DNA from: Tubulanus polymorphus
Lineage: Eukaryota > Nemertea > Palaeonemertea > Tubulaniformes > Tubulanidae
Reading direction: 5' to 3'
Length of the DNA stretch: 64,000 nt
Assembly: GCF_964204645.1 (NCBI RefSeq)
Contig: NC_134026.1
Span: forward strand, 9,249,450 to 9,313,449
The position numbers and the translations under genes were made by a program. Shown here piece by piece: positions 18,301-30,967 of this stretch (within the stretch, counting starts at the first letter, position 1; every line of letters starts with the position of its first letter). The notes under the pieces are model-generated. The model was given only the letters and a program-made list of their open reading frames with translations. It made no database searches and was not told the origin of the DNA.

Positions 18301-21104
18301 AGTTTGATGTTCATCAATTTGGAAGACTTTAGTCCGCTGTCAGTTGATTCATGATAATGAATATACTGTCAACTGGACCTTTCACAGGACAGGATAGTAA
18401 TTGGGGGTTTGTTTATTTCATATACATATCTACTGGTATGTCCACCTGGTATGTATATATGCATAGACTTATATGTATTTGTGTGTGAATAAACACGTAA
18501 ATTTTGCCATATCTCGCTGTATTTGCCATACAGATAACTTGAGGTTTAGCCCTAACGTGTTGGCTGTTGATTTGCAATGCCCAATTTTTGCTTGACGCTA
18601 TGCAGTTAAGACAAAAAATTTGTCCAGACCAAATCTGATGGTTTCCCATAAATCATATTTTGTGGTCAGGCAATTTTTGGTTCGGTTTCAGCCACTACGT
18701 CTCTAAGGAGGACAAGATAACTCATCCTGGCAAAATGCCGTACACCGGCTATGACGAGTAATCTTTTCAATTGCAGCTAACATATCACATAATACAGTTA
18801 AGTGAGATCTTTTTGCAAAGTGAGATCTTTTTGCAACCGGGATTTTTGCCACAGTGAAAATCTGACTTCCCTAAACAAGTCAACATTTGCAAATATAGAA
18901 AATAGTCCAAAACATTTATTATGACTCGAAATTCGGCTTTGCTTGAATGTATGTTCTTTGAATTATTCTCTCATCCCTGATTGACCACTGCAGGCCTGTT
19001 TCAACAAATTCATGAGCTTAGAATTTATGTGAATGGATATTTCTGTAGTTGTTTTTGCAGTAGTATAAATTTCGATTTAGATTTCGATGAAGATGACATG
19101 ATCTCTGAGAATGATTTGAGAGAAGTGATAAATCGATTAACAGGAGAAACGCAATTACCTCCGGCTGATATGAACCAATTAATCAGCAATGTAAGTACCT
19201 ATATGTATCCTTGCATCCTCCCTCCTCAGCAGGTATTCGAACCTGATGGCATTGAGAGAATCTGCCACGGCACGAAACCCTGCCTGATTATTCCCAGTGG
19301 GCATGTATGGCTTCAATTCTGATTACTGGGTTACTACTAATGATATCATGACTAAGTGCGCAGATAGCTGCAAATTGGGCAGCGGCTAATCGGGGAGGGT
19401 TTTGCGTGGCGAGACCATCAGGTTTGAGCACCTTCCAGGTTAGGATTGCATCCTAGGGGATCATTTAACATGGTTCTGCCACCAGAGCTATCCAATCTAT
19501 TAGATTGGGTGATTTACGCTTGGTTATACGCTTACAGGGTCCCTATGACTCCTTGATTCCTTAAAAACTCCTTCAAAATGGAAAATTCTTTGAGAAGCTG
19601 CTTGAAACTCCTTTGATTTATAAAAGGATGCTCATAACTCCTTTAAAACTTGAATTTTAAGAAATAGGCAAGTAGAAATTTATGTCTAGTTTTTAGTTGT
19701 ACAGTTGACTACTCCTAAATAATACAGTTGGGACCTGGATTTTTTTTAACCAAATTAGGCAATTACCGAGCTAGAAACCAAGTTAAAGTAGCGTAAGGGA
19801 TAAAAATTTGCTTACAAAACCACTGAATTAATGGTTTACCGAGATAGACATTACCAATTTAAGATAGTCTACAGGTAATAAGTAAAAAATGTGATGCAGA
19901 CACTCCTAGAAATTAGAGATTTTCTCCTTTATAAGTCTTTGCTTGATACGATTTTCAGTATACTCTTTTGATATACTTGAGAGGAATTTTAATCTAGATG
20001 TAGAATTGTATGTGGAAGTAAGAACTAGCAAACCTTGCAAAATCCAAATTAGAGGTGTTGGTAACCTGTTAATGCGGTTTTAAAACACCCTTCTGTTAGA
20101 ATGCCTTACATGAAAATATCTATTTATCTTAGAATGAAATGATTGAGTTTTCTTTTATTTCTGTGTTGATTACAAATAAAAAATTGGTACCGGTAGACCA
20201 CTTGCGTCCTAACCCATCTTCCTGCTGCATACATTTTTTATATATTTGCATATATTTTACACAGGCCTATACAAAATTCAGATTCTATCAACCATATTTC
20301 TCGGCTTGTTTGCAATTACTCTCGAATATTGTCCTATTTCTCAATTATAGCAATGATAATGGGATCAATGTAGCCTGTATCAGAGGCCATGGACAAAGGC
20401 GTATATAGGATTGTAAAAGTATAGAATTTGTACAGTGAATTCTGTGTCACTGGTACTAAACATGTTACCGTAATAGCAATTTTAACAGCTGGCTTCAGCA
20501 CATATTGATCATTTTCTTAAATTGGCATAATTTATTGTTAACTGAATGGTATCATCTGGCAACTATTTTTTCCACAACATTGGTCACTTGATGTTATTCA
20601 GGAGTCAAAATAAGTTCAGTACAGAGAAAAAAAAATATGTACAGTAATATGTACAGAGAAATAATTGTCTTCAACTGGGGATGGACAAAAAAGTAGATTG
20701 AAGACTAAACTGAGAAGTTTATATCAAAGTAGAAAATTGATTGAACTTGTAGTAGTGGGACTTCTTAATGATACAGATTAACAATATGAAATAGGCCTAT
20801 GCGGTAATAAATTGGCATCTTATTTACAGATATTTGATGAAGCTGATCTTGATGAAGATAGTATGCTATCGTTTGCTGAATTCGAACACGTTATTTCCAA
20901 GGCACCAGACTTTGTTAAGTAAGTGCTGCATAAATATCCGCACTTGAGATTCATGATGATGCTTTGATGAGGCTTTGGTTAATTGTCTCGAAGTTTTGCG
21001 CGTGTGCGTGCGTGTGTGTGTTTAAATAGAATTCTGCTCCTTGTAATATCTTTTCAAATGACTTTCTTTTTTTTTGTTGCAGTTCATTCCGAATTCGTCT
21101 TTGA
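15333..21104 (+). CDS. CIB1: Calcium- and integrin-binding protein (CIB1-like), 7 exons
   Basis: A small EF-hand protein that binds integrin alpha tails and kinases in a calcium-dependent way, at the inner face of membranes. Exons: 15333-15383, 16797-16831, 17432-17534, 18121-18268, 19081-19190, 20830-20918, 21083-21104. They join in phase to 185 residues, the usual family length. The start MGSGQS gives a Gly2 that could be myristoylated. EF-hand 1 is degenerate; EF-hand 2 is a weak loop around [14 protein letters not shown]-hand 3 ([12 protein letters not shown]) ends in Asp at position 12, as CIB proteins do for magnesium, and EF-hand 4 ([12 protein letters not shown]) is canonical. The end, PDFVNSFRIRL, matches CIB1 style. 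The intron after exon 3 starts with GCAAGT, a GC-AG intron. CIB2/3 are less likely because of the C-terminus. Confidence 0.92.
15411..15461. repeat. (GAAT)n microsatellite in CIB1 intron 1
   Basis: About twelve uninterrupted GAAT units begin 27 bases after the first exon of the CIB1-like gene. Like the GAT run upstream it is a plain microsatellite. Confidence 0.95.
16360..16610. repeat. Telomere-like CCCTAA words and a dispersed repeat in CIB1 intron 1
   Basis: Scattered CCCTAACC / CCCTAAAC words occur at 16370-16430 and 16550-16610, too few and too irregular to be a telomere. Between them lies a repeat with CTAATTGTTGGTGGTAAGC that is also found at about 40040-40065 together with neighbouring text, so it is a dispersed element copy. 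Confidence 0.5.
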
Positions 21105-24100
21105 AAAGCTGGTCGTTATCATGAGAGCACAAGGCTGTGATGTACAATCATTAATTGTTGATATGGTCAGGTCAGAGTCTGGATTCTTTTGTAAACAGTA
21201 TTTACCACCATTCAAAACATTTTAGTGCCCGTGTTCTGTAAAATGAAAAAGGAGTAGACACAAGACTTAAACTGATTAGTGCTTTAAAATGTGTAAATAC
21301 TATAAGGGACTGGATTGGGTCACAAATTGGTTCTTTTGTGTAATGGACAGGGCTCAGTTTCGTGAAAAAGATATTCATATTTTTTGCTTATTGCTTTTGG
21401 TTACTTCATTGTTTTCAAGGAGGCCAATAATTCAAACTTTATGCTTTGTAAGCTGAAACTTTTTCATGAAACTGGACACTGGTATATATGTACCTGTATA
21501 CAAAATGCATCGGCTATTTGTATGAACATTTGGTTTCTGGGCTAAGTTTCATCACAACCTATGATTTGGTGAATTTGGCTTTGCAGAAAAACTGTTTGCA
21601 GTGCTTTAGCCTACAAGTAACAAATACTTTTGAACTTGAAATTGCTTATTATGAACCTGGATTAAATGATTTGTTGGTTTTAACAAACGAAAAATAGTGA
21701 TAAGGTGAAATTCTATTCATATCATTCCGGGAACTATTCACTAAGAACATATCTTCTGTCCTCCAGGGTCCAGTTACACAGTCATGACCTAAGTCTAAAA
21801 GTGACCTTAAATCTCATGACCGGTCTTAAGTAGTTAGATTGGCCATAGAAATAATACCGGGGTTAAATCATGTCTTGACTGTGCAACAACTGGCCCGCGA
21901 GGTTTGTTGGAATGTGGTTGTGGTTTCACTATATTAGTTGATTACTTAGAATTGATATATATTTCTACAAGCATTTGTCTATAAAATTCTTCAGTATCTC
22001 AGATTGAATATGTAGTCATCCTTAATGTAGAAATGAAACAGAAGCATAGATTATCCTTATGATCTGACAAAACAAAAATATCATGTCTAAGCTACACATA
22101 TGAAATATTGACCCAGCGTTACATAGCGGGATGTTTTGGATAGAAATTGACACAAATTCGTTGCAAATATGAGTGGTATTTCCAGGAATGTCTTGACCGT
22201 ATATGATAAAAGAATTGCTGCATTTTCAGTGCAATCCAAACATATGAGTGTCAAGGCAAGTAAATTATCTGACCCTGGTTGGTGTTGCTGGCCCTGGTAT
22301 TGTTTTGAAGTTGAATCTTTGTGCGGATGGGAGTTGATTCTTGAATCATAAAAGTGGTAATCACCTTTTTTGCACTTTTAAATACATAGTACGTAAACAG
22401 GCTATATTGTGAAATGTATAAAATGGAGAGTTTTCATTGCGTACACATGTTAAACATGGGGTTCCCTTATTCATTTATAACTTAAGAAAATTTAAAGGAA
22501 AATTTTCAAATGATTAATAGGCCTAGATGACTGTTATAATGTACTCTATACTGTTATAGTGTAATGTATAATGTAATCTGCTTCACTCGTTAAACCGCAA
22601 CTGTCAGCAAAAATTACAAGATAGAAATGTCCAAATATGGAGTGTCGAAATTAGGCAGGTTTGTTACAACTATATTCACCAGGGTGTTGGCAGCTTTTTA
22701 ATGAATCTTCCATAAAGAAAAAACCTACCGGTACTTAAATGTGATTTGCAGCTAGGCCTTTATACTTTTCAAAAAAAAAATCAAAAAAAGTTTCTGGCAT
22801 GATCTACAGTTTATTCAAACACTATGCTGGCTGTTTCTAATGTGATAAAAAGATATTCTTTTATTCTCTTACGTGTATTTCTATCTTCAGTTTTTTGTTT
22901 TATTTTCATCTTAATAAATTCTATCAGAAGAAATGATATTAACCAACAGATATTGTCGAGTGTATCAATGCACAGGTTCGTTCAGTAGTAACAAGAAAGA
23001 TTGTTAGCGACTGAAATCAATTCACAATCCTCTCTCCGTGGGGCTGTTTATTCAGGGGCCGATCAGGATTTTCAAAGGGGATGCACTGCGGGTTATCCCC
23101 CTGATAATTTGGAAGAATTAGTCCAATTTTCCGGTATTCTGAGGATTTTAAGCACTTTTTGATCATCTCATATTCATAATGTTCATTGCACTTTGAAATG
23201 TAGCACTGAAAAAGTGTAAATGAATGATACATAGGAAATTTTGGCAGGGGGTTGGGGCTCCAGCACCCAAAGCACACCCTGGATCTGTGGCTGTTAATTT
23301 CTGTACAGTTGACTGGGATTAGAGTGTTATAAAAACACTCTAATTTGACCATGGACTATAAAACAAAGTGACGCAAGGATCCAGCTGTCGACGCAAATTA
23401 GACCCTAGCCACACTGAGATCGGAAACCGACGCGCTATATTTGAATCTGTGCACATTTTTAGATTCCATGATTTGACTTGACGTATGAATCGAATGTCTC
23501 CAGGTTGCAGGTCTCTCTACGTCTATGAAAGGTTCCAACAAAGGGAACCACATATTCATTACTTACGAGTAAGGCCACACCAAAAAAAAGTGGGTAGGTC
23601 CCCGTAAATAATTTTATACAGGTCCAAATTTCCAGTTGAAATTATAATTAGCAGTTAGAAGACCACAATAGAATAAGGAATTTGAGGTTTTTGTACAATA
23701 AACTATTAAACAAACTATAGTTTGAACACATTTTACACTTGGAAACTGTTTATGATAGACAAACAACAAAATCTTGAAAAGGCCTATAATATATTTTATA
23801 CGGAATTCCTGGAATTTTGCAATCCAAGGTTCCCATCAATGTCTGATAAGCAATGTTGTCTGAGCACAGCCGTACCATTTCCAGAATCAAATCCGATGTA
23901 ATAAAATTTCCAAGATAAGAATATTTACAAGAATGGAGAGCTTTGTAGTTGGTCGGCCACATATATATTTTTGAAAAAACTTATTTCATCCAAAACTTTG
24001 AAATGAGGTCGGTAGGCAATTTTATGTTAAGAAATTTGGGGAATTCCTCGTGTTTTTTGTCCAGCAAAAAAATCTAATCCCTTTTTGTTTGGTAATATAT

Positions 24101-27015
24101 ATGTTTTTATTTTTAATCACGGCAATAAATGCAAAAAACTGCATAGCAAAAACGAAAGCATCACGGCAAAACAGTGTATTAACAATTCAACAAGATATGC
24201 GATGCATGTATGCTTGATATCGTCGACAATAAACATTTAATCTAAATTTTCATGATACAAATACGCTTCATTCAAAGGCGCTGTGTAAAGTGATTTAAAA
24301 AAGTAAGCAATAGTACTTAAAAATAGTAAAGAATCTATGATTGAAGAAGAAAAAATCTTAATGCGTAATGTTTGAAAACGCATTAAGAATGAAAATTGCA
24401 GATAACTATTCAGTATTTCTTCTTTTTTTACAATTTTAAATCTGGTATTTAATGATTGGTGCACGACTAAATGATACATACGTAAGTCTAGAATGTCAGA
24501 TTGAAGGTCTAACATTCTGTCCCATGACATAAATACAGTGTAGTGTATTTCAGAAGAGATCATAGTTCATTTTATAATATCTAGTATACATCCTTACACA
24601 TTGTGAATTTGGTACAGCCTTTTTTGGTATAATTTTGGTGTAATTTGAGTAAAGATTAGAATTCTTTTGGTATATTCATACAAGATTGGAGTTTTTTTTT
24701 CAAGAGAAAAATGAACGAAACAAATGATCGATACAATCTTACGAAGATGATCAGCGTTGCTCGAAATAGACATCTCTCATAGCGCGATCACGAACAGACG
24801 AGTAGGAACTGAATTGTTTGTTGATGGGCAGACGTCTTATGGCCGTTTCTATCTTTGGCAGGTGGACATCCTCGATATAATTCGAGGACAAAAGCATGCT
24901 GCAACGAAAATTCAGTTAATGCAATGTTTAACAATTGAAAACAAATAGGGGAATCATCCACTTGTCTTGAATATAGGGGGCTATGGCTGTCACCAGAAAC
25001 ATGTGGGGAGGTCGAAATTGGTAACAACTGGAACATTAGTGAGCAATTCATTCCCCAGAGTCGGGGGTTTAGGCATCATCCTCCATGAAAATTTTGAAAA
25101 ACAGGTGCCTCAGATGGGTTTTCCAAGCATTTTAGCAGTTCTTTTAGGTTAGAAATCTACATGACCCCATGAATGGAATAAGCAGGACTTGAGTTTCAAA
25201 AAGCCACCCGACCGGGTGATGCCCATGGAGCAAGAGGTTATGAAATTATTTTCAATTCAGATGAATCTGTATTACATGATGACCTAATCAATTGCAATAC
25301 GCAGGCTCAAACCATTCCCTGCTTCAGGCATTCTGTAATTCAGTCTTGCCCATCTCTTTTTTAAAAAGTAAACTGACAAACGGACTCAATTTGTTAGTTA
25401 GGGGGAGATTTCCCATGGGGGTTATTTCCTTTTACTATGAGAAAGGGATTCACAGTGTTGCAGGCGTCGTATGGAGGATCTCGGAATAAAAACATATCCA
25501 GCTTTTAGCTAAAACACAGGAAAATTTAGGGACAGATGACTTCGTAGGCCTATATACAGAGGATAAGAGTGGACAAATTCAGCAAAAGGGTGAACCCCTT
25601 TGTAACAAGTTTAGCAAAAAGAGACAAATTAAAGAGATAAGCTTGTTCCTGTTGAAAAATATAAGTTACCGTAACTGTAAATCATCACTGCACACAGAAA
25701 AACCACGGCAAATAAAGCTAAACACAGCATCGACATGCAAAAAGGCAACCGCACTAAAAGCTGTTTTTTGCATTTCCATGATTAGAAAAAAGAAATAAAA
25801 CATTCTATAAGCATCAATCATGAATTTATTTGGCACTTAGTGAAGAAATAGATCATTCTGGTGTATTTATAACAGTAGATAAAACATCTTTTGTGAGATT
25901 TAATGAATAACACGTGTTACAGTACAACTCTTATCAAAATCTGCATAGTACAAATTTTGCTGTAATTTTTAAAACCTTTGACTCACTTAGCGCTCGCTAC
26001 TCGGAACATCATTAGTCAGGTAAAAAGTTTCTTCTTGTCCTCTCATGGAAGAAGAGGACGGAGAACTACCGACCAAGAAATTCAGCGGCCTCTAGGATTT
26101 AGAACCCTATATTGATGACATCCCGGCAGACGGCAACCTAAGAGCAATCACCTCATGATTGCTCTTATACAAAGTAACGTACCATAATCGTTATATCAGG
26201 GTTGACTGATAACACTTTTTGCACAATCCTCAAGACTAAATAACTACACAATGTAATGTATGAGTCAATTTTTGAATAATACATTACATCTAATCCCAAT
26301 AACCTAATTCAAGCGCAGTGATTTGTATCTGACTTCAAATATACACGTATATTTATATACTGTGTATTTATTTGACGTGTCATTTAAGACTGAAGGAGGG
26401 TGGTAGAAACCACCCTAAATATTTCCGTGTTTTTTTTAAATATAAACGTTTTAGTTATTCATTCTATTATCGTGGGATTTTACACTTATACATTACATTG
26501 TGCAGTTTGATTAATCAACTTATTTTATACTGTTTAATTGATTTATTGATTAATCAGCTCTCGCAGCAAAAGATCTATTCTAAGGTATGGGTGTGATATC
26601 ATTTCGGCATTGGTGATGAAATTTCTTTCTGCAGCAGATCAATTGTAGAAAAATGAAGGAAAGAAAAGGCGAGAAAGTGGAGGTAATGTATTTTTTTTCG
26701 AAGACAGACAGGAGTAGAAGAGCTAGACATGGCAGAGATATTGCTGATCTGGAAAGCGAGTTGAAATTGACCTGAGCAAAGCAGCGGTTATAAACCAATC
26801 CCAAATATAGATGGCTACTTTCACAAAATGAATTTCATTAATTCCAAGGCAGCTTCCTATTAATTGCCATAGCCTTGTTCTTATCAAATGTCATATCGGA
26901 GCTACAGCCAACTTTTCAGGATAGGTCTCGTGGTGAGAAGTTTGCGAAAACGTGCGATTGTTAAATTAAAGAAATGAAAATTAAATACAGAACGCGGGAA
27001 ATGAGTTTAAAACGC
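21105..27015. other. CIB1 3' flank and long gene-poor stretch
   Basis: No gene recognised. The 3' UTR of the CIB1-like gene occupies the left end. A dyad MITE copy sits at about 21775-21900 (GGTCCAGTTACACAGTCATG near one end and the inverse near the other). Diverged copies of the G-rich/AAAATTTTGAAAA dispersed repeat occur near 23050-23170 and 24950-25130. A perfect 12-bp hairpin (TAAGAGCAATCA, 5-base loop) is at 26139-26167. Open frames here are short and have no recognisable domain. One or more 3' exons of CIMIP2C (minus strand) probably lie in the right part, but I could not identify them. Confidence 0.5.
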
Positions 27016-27631
27016 AAGGCACGTTCACACTACTTTATTTAGATATCTAAATTCTATATAATTTAGCCCATAATTCGGTATAAGTTCCACCCCTTCCAAT
27101 TTGAAACGGACTCGGCTTGCAAAAAGTCCAAATTGGTCTCTTTCATTTTAGAACAATCTAAAAGACTGATCCAGGTCACAGACTTAATCTGGTCGGAAAC
27201 TGGTTACAGGTCCGTTCTAAATCGTACTCTGCGGTATGAATTCAATTATGATAAACTTTTCAGATTTCAAATGATTTCTGTACTGCCTAAATACTTACTA
27301 ACGGATTTTTATTCATCTTATAATCTGTCTATTGCATGCGTGTTGCTTGCTAAGTATCTGTTTTCATTGTTTTGAAAATGTCCTAGAATTTACCATAGAA
27401 TGTGTTCAGAAAGGCCTAGGCCTACATGATGAACTGCAATCATCAAAATCGTCAGGGTCTCATAAATCTACCATCTAGATATAGATATCCTGGTATAATA
27501 CTCATGACGTCTTACTGGACCAGTCAAAACTATCGGTAGCCAATTTAGTGACGCATGTTCGATCGGGCACTCTGATTCGGTCCGTTCCCACCTATTTTGA
27601 ATCTAACTAGGGGTAGTGTGAACGCGGCTTT
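27016..27631. mobile_element. MITE-like element with GCGTTCACACTAC termini
   Basis: The left end reads GGCACGTTCACACTAC and the right end reads GTAGTGTGAACGCGGC, its inverted counterpart. The roughly 600-bp interior is non-coding. Its right half (27400-27600) has a diverged copy at 57690-57960 that includes matching words such as CACTCTGATT-GGTCC. This type of end is common in hAT-like non-autonomous elements, but I could not fix the target-site duplication. Confidence 0.5.
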
Positions 27632-27761
27632 AAACTCCTCTTTGTTAAAAATAAGAATAAAATCTGTTGCAAAAGAAAACAGGACTCCAAAAATAATCCA
27701 GTAATACCGAATTGATTGATTTGAAATGGATATTCACTGCAGACACCACACCCATACTTAC

Positions 27762-29644
27762 AGAGCTTGCTTTTTGAACGTTTCTTCGGCTGGAACGGGT
27801 AACACGAAATGGTTGACGCGAGGGATGAATCCGCTCTTATCTCGGTAATTTTCTCTGTGAGACTGCGCTTGCTGCAAGTACAAAACGAATAGATGAATAT
27901 CAACTGTTTAATCATATCCGTCCTGTTTTCATACAGAATGTAGCAACGTACTGACACAGTTTTTGGCTGAAGTTAGTTCAAACCCAATTGAAACAAAACT
28001 TTTGTCAGTGTAGCCGACTGGCTTATCAATGCATATTTGAGTCCATAATAGGCCTACAATTGGAAAAATATGTTCACTTAATTTAAATTCAGGCAATTAT
28101 TTTAATTTAGACCAAAATAATACCTTCCAATTAAAGATATAGGCCTACAGTGAACTCCCGATACCGCTACCCCGCCTAAGGCCAGGTTTTCTCAATGTAC
28201 ATCTCTATACAAATACATAGTAAAACACCCCTGATATACCGCCATACTCTCTATACCGCCAACATCGTTCTGCACCAATGTGAGCGGTATATCAGGGATT
28301 AACACTGAACATCCAAGCCTACCTTATCAAATCGCTTTATTTCATCATTTCGATCGTGATGTATGTTGCTTAGCTCATACGACGGGGCGTGCAGGAATCT
28401 ATCTCTGGTTCTAGTTCGATTGCTGATCACGAGAGTCGGATCGTGGGTGTAGTACGTCGGAAACTGACCGCCGCGCTCGTATGGACTTTTCGAACTGTTC
28501 AAGGCCTGAGATCTGTAATCTTGGAAATACTTGGCAGTCGCGTGGCCATATGTTTCGCCGTAGTCAAACTTCGTGGTTGGACAATGCCCCTTATATCTAC
28601 CGGGTAGAGAACAATATATGGAGATTACAAATAATAATAATAATAATGATAATAATAATAACAAGAATAAGTATTCTATAGGCCTACAGCGCTAAATCCA
28701 GCTTTTAAAAACTGCTTAATGCTTTACATTTATAAAAGCCTCATTAAAGAGGAAATGTTTAAGTTGTTTCCTGAAGATCTCCAGAGATATTTCATTTTTG
28801 TATCTAGTGTCAGTGAGATAAAGGCAGAAGAACGGAGAGGATTAATAATTGATATATAAGAGTTTTCATTTTCCAACAAAAATACTAAAGGAAGTGGAAT
28901 CTTATGCCGATGCAGCATTATTTTCTTAGCATTATTGGGCTGGCCTCTATATAATAAAAGTCATTATACAGTAATGTTAAAGATAGCCTAGGGTTAAGTT
29001 ATGTTTAGGGGGTTCAGGTTTATTATCAGTTAGGGTTAGGATAGTAATTATCTAAAATGATCAATGGTTTGCAAATGCAAGGGCCTGAATTTTCTTGAAA
29101 TCATTGAATTTTTCGAGCACCTGACTGCCAAATGTTGATTTAAGGCAAAAGTAAAACTGTACATTGTAAATGTCAGCCTAAGTAACAAATATGAGCCACC
29201 AATCTGTATCTGTAGATGTACATAGCCGCATTCAAAATTTACACTAACGGCGATGGTGGGAGAGAGCGACAAGCTTAGCAATGAATAGTCTAGTACCTAG
29301 CCGTTACAACGATTGGTATTCAGACTAAGCAATGAAATGATCTGATCAGACTTTTCACTGATTGATTTAAAAAATACTCTACGGACTGAGAGGAGCCTGT
29401 CATGTTTTGGACTGGATGGAAAGGAGGCAGCATAGCAAACCAGGCTTCAGGTGACTCAGTGAGACAGTTCATGAGTTGGAAGCCAGAGAAGCAAGAGTAG
29501 GAGAGGATCGAACGTCGTCGAACGAAGAAAAACATAAATTTTTTAACAACAGAAGTCGAAGACATTTTCCTACCCTGGCATCAAACTCGGAGGTATATAA
29601 GTGGCATTGTGTGTGGTTATCAATGTTCCAGCAGATCGAGACAT
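27762..29644 (-). CDS. CIMIP2C: Ciliary microtubule inner protein 2C (FAM166C), first three exons
   Basis: CIMIP2 proteins line the inside of axonemal doublet microtubules in motile cilia and sperm tails. Exons: 29574-29644, 28323-28596, 27762-27871, all with GT-AG borders and compatible phases (2, 0, 2), giving 151 complete codons plus two bases. The start [20 protein letters not shown] is the family N-terminus. Exon 2 carries the hallmark block [19 protein letters not shown] followed by [19 protein letters not shown] and [13 protein letters not shown]. Exon 3 carries [14 protein letters not shown]. The open frame of exon 2 seems to extend upstream into a hydrophobic stretch, but that is intron sequence before the acceptor at 28597. 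The last exon or exons, to the left, were not found. Confidence 0.88.
28140..28305. repeat. Dyad repeat in CIMIP2C intron 2
   Basis: GTGAACTCCCGATACCGCTA near 28150 and GAGCGGTATATCAGGGATTAACA near 28285-28305 form the two arms of an imperfect inverted repeat with an internal GATATACCGCC motif. It resembles a small MITE. No coding content. Confidence 0.4.
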
Positions 29645-30967
29645 CTTAATCAAAGTATGTGCTTGAGCTCGGTGGTTTGGTCTAATTTAAACTAACGACA
29701 ACATCTGACAAACTATTACTATTGAAATATTGTGTTCATCTTCGCCATGTTTACTATGACAACATGACGCTATACGGACAGCGGACCGGATTTACTCACT
29801 TGCCATGGTTGGAACCAAATTACTTTATTGTTTCTGTGTCGTAGTATCGGGCATTTTGAAGATACAGATACAGATGGACATACCAACTTCAAGTCCATAC
29901 ATAAGAAAAACTAAGAAAAAAGTTGTTTATAGAAGCTGAGACGAAAAAAATATATTCAGGCCTTGTATAACACTGGAATTAAATCGGGGCGGATCCCAGC
30001 GCGGCGGACCATATCGACCATGAAAAAGGGCTCTTTTTGTAAAATATGACTTTAGAAAAAATTGCCTTTTTGGATAAGAATATATGTCTTTTTTCAATGT
30101 TTCTCCGCATGACCCTGGTGCCTTTTTACTTAAAACTGCCCGTTTTGGACAAGAAATTATGCCATTTCGTTTCCGCATTACACTGGTGCACCGTCTTATT
30201 CTTTAAAATGCGGTTTTGGAGAAGGAAATGCCTTCTTCAAACTTTTCTCGCAAGCTCTATTCGCATACTACGGAGCAGGATTAAATCGGCTATTCGAATT
30301 AGTTACTTCGAAAATCGGCTACTGCGTCGTTTTTGGAGCCCGACTCGAACGCAAAAACGAAAAATTTCAAATAAGTAGACCATTTCAGAAACGCATTGTA
30401 AAATTCATTTTTAAGTGTTGTAAAATCCACAATGAATTGTTAAACCTAGATTTTTCGATTTAACTGTTTCTTGACAGCGTTGAGCAGAAATATCTTCAAC
30501 TGCCACGCTGCCCGCAAGCATGTGTGGTGCGTATTCGAAAAACTTGTGCGATTTGCAAAACGTAGTTTTCGAAAGGTTCAGCTTTGTTAATAAAGGAAAA
30601 TTAATTAATCTAAGTGATATCCAAAAAACAGGCAAGGTGTATCATTGAGCCTATTAAATCTAAACGACTATGTCAATTTTTGCGTAGGCTAGCCCCGATT
30701 ACCACCCTGTATGGCTGTACGGGCATTTAAACAACGAATCAAGATTCGGATAAGGGTATATTTCATTCATATCTACCGAGCGTACTCTAATCTTTCTGAT
30801 AGATATCACGTATCGATATATTGATCCTTGAATAAGTAGAACATGTGATGCAGGTGACTTTTTTTCGTTCATCGGGAATGTACGGTATCATAGTTTATCG
30901 ATACCAGCTGCTTCTCGTTTCACGATCGTCGTATCGAGGGAAAAATCATCAACAGCCGTCAGCGAAA
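29645..30967. other. Intergenic between CIMIP2C and the MACPF-ApeC gene
   Basis: The two genes are divergent (minus then plus), so both promoters should lie here. At about 30045-30240 three diverged tandem copies of a roughly 75-bp unit can be seen; each carries a TTTTGGA(T/C)AAGAA-like word, and the first two carry a CCGCAT word followed by a CTGGTGC word. No gene is supported. Confidence 0.45.

Noticed and set aside
23017-25489. Short open frames of 60-111 codons
   Set aside because: No recognisable domain, no paired splice sites with phase continuity, and they overlap dispersed repeats.
28596-28664. Hydrophobic leader ([11 protein letters not shown]) as an N-terminal signal of CIMIP2C
   Set aside because: It is a translated AAT microsatellite upstream of the exon 2 splice acceptor; the true N-terminus is in exon 1 at 29574-29644.
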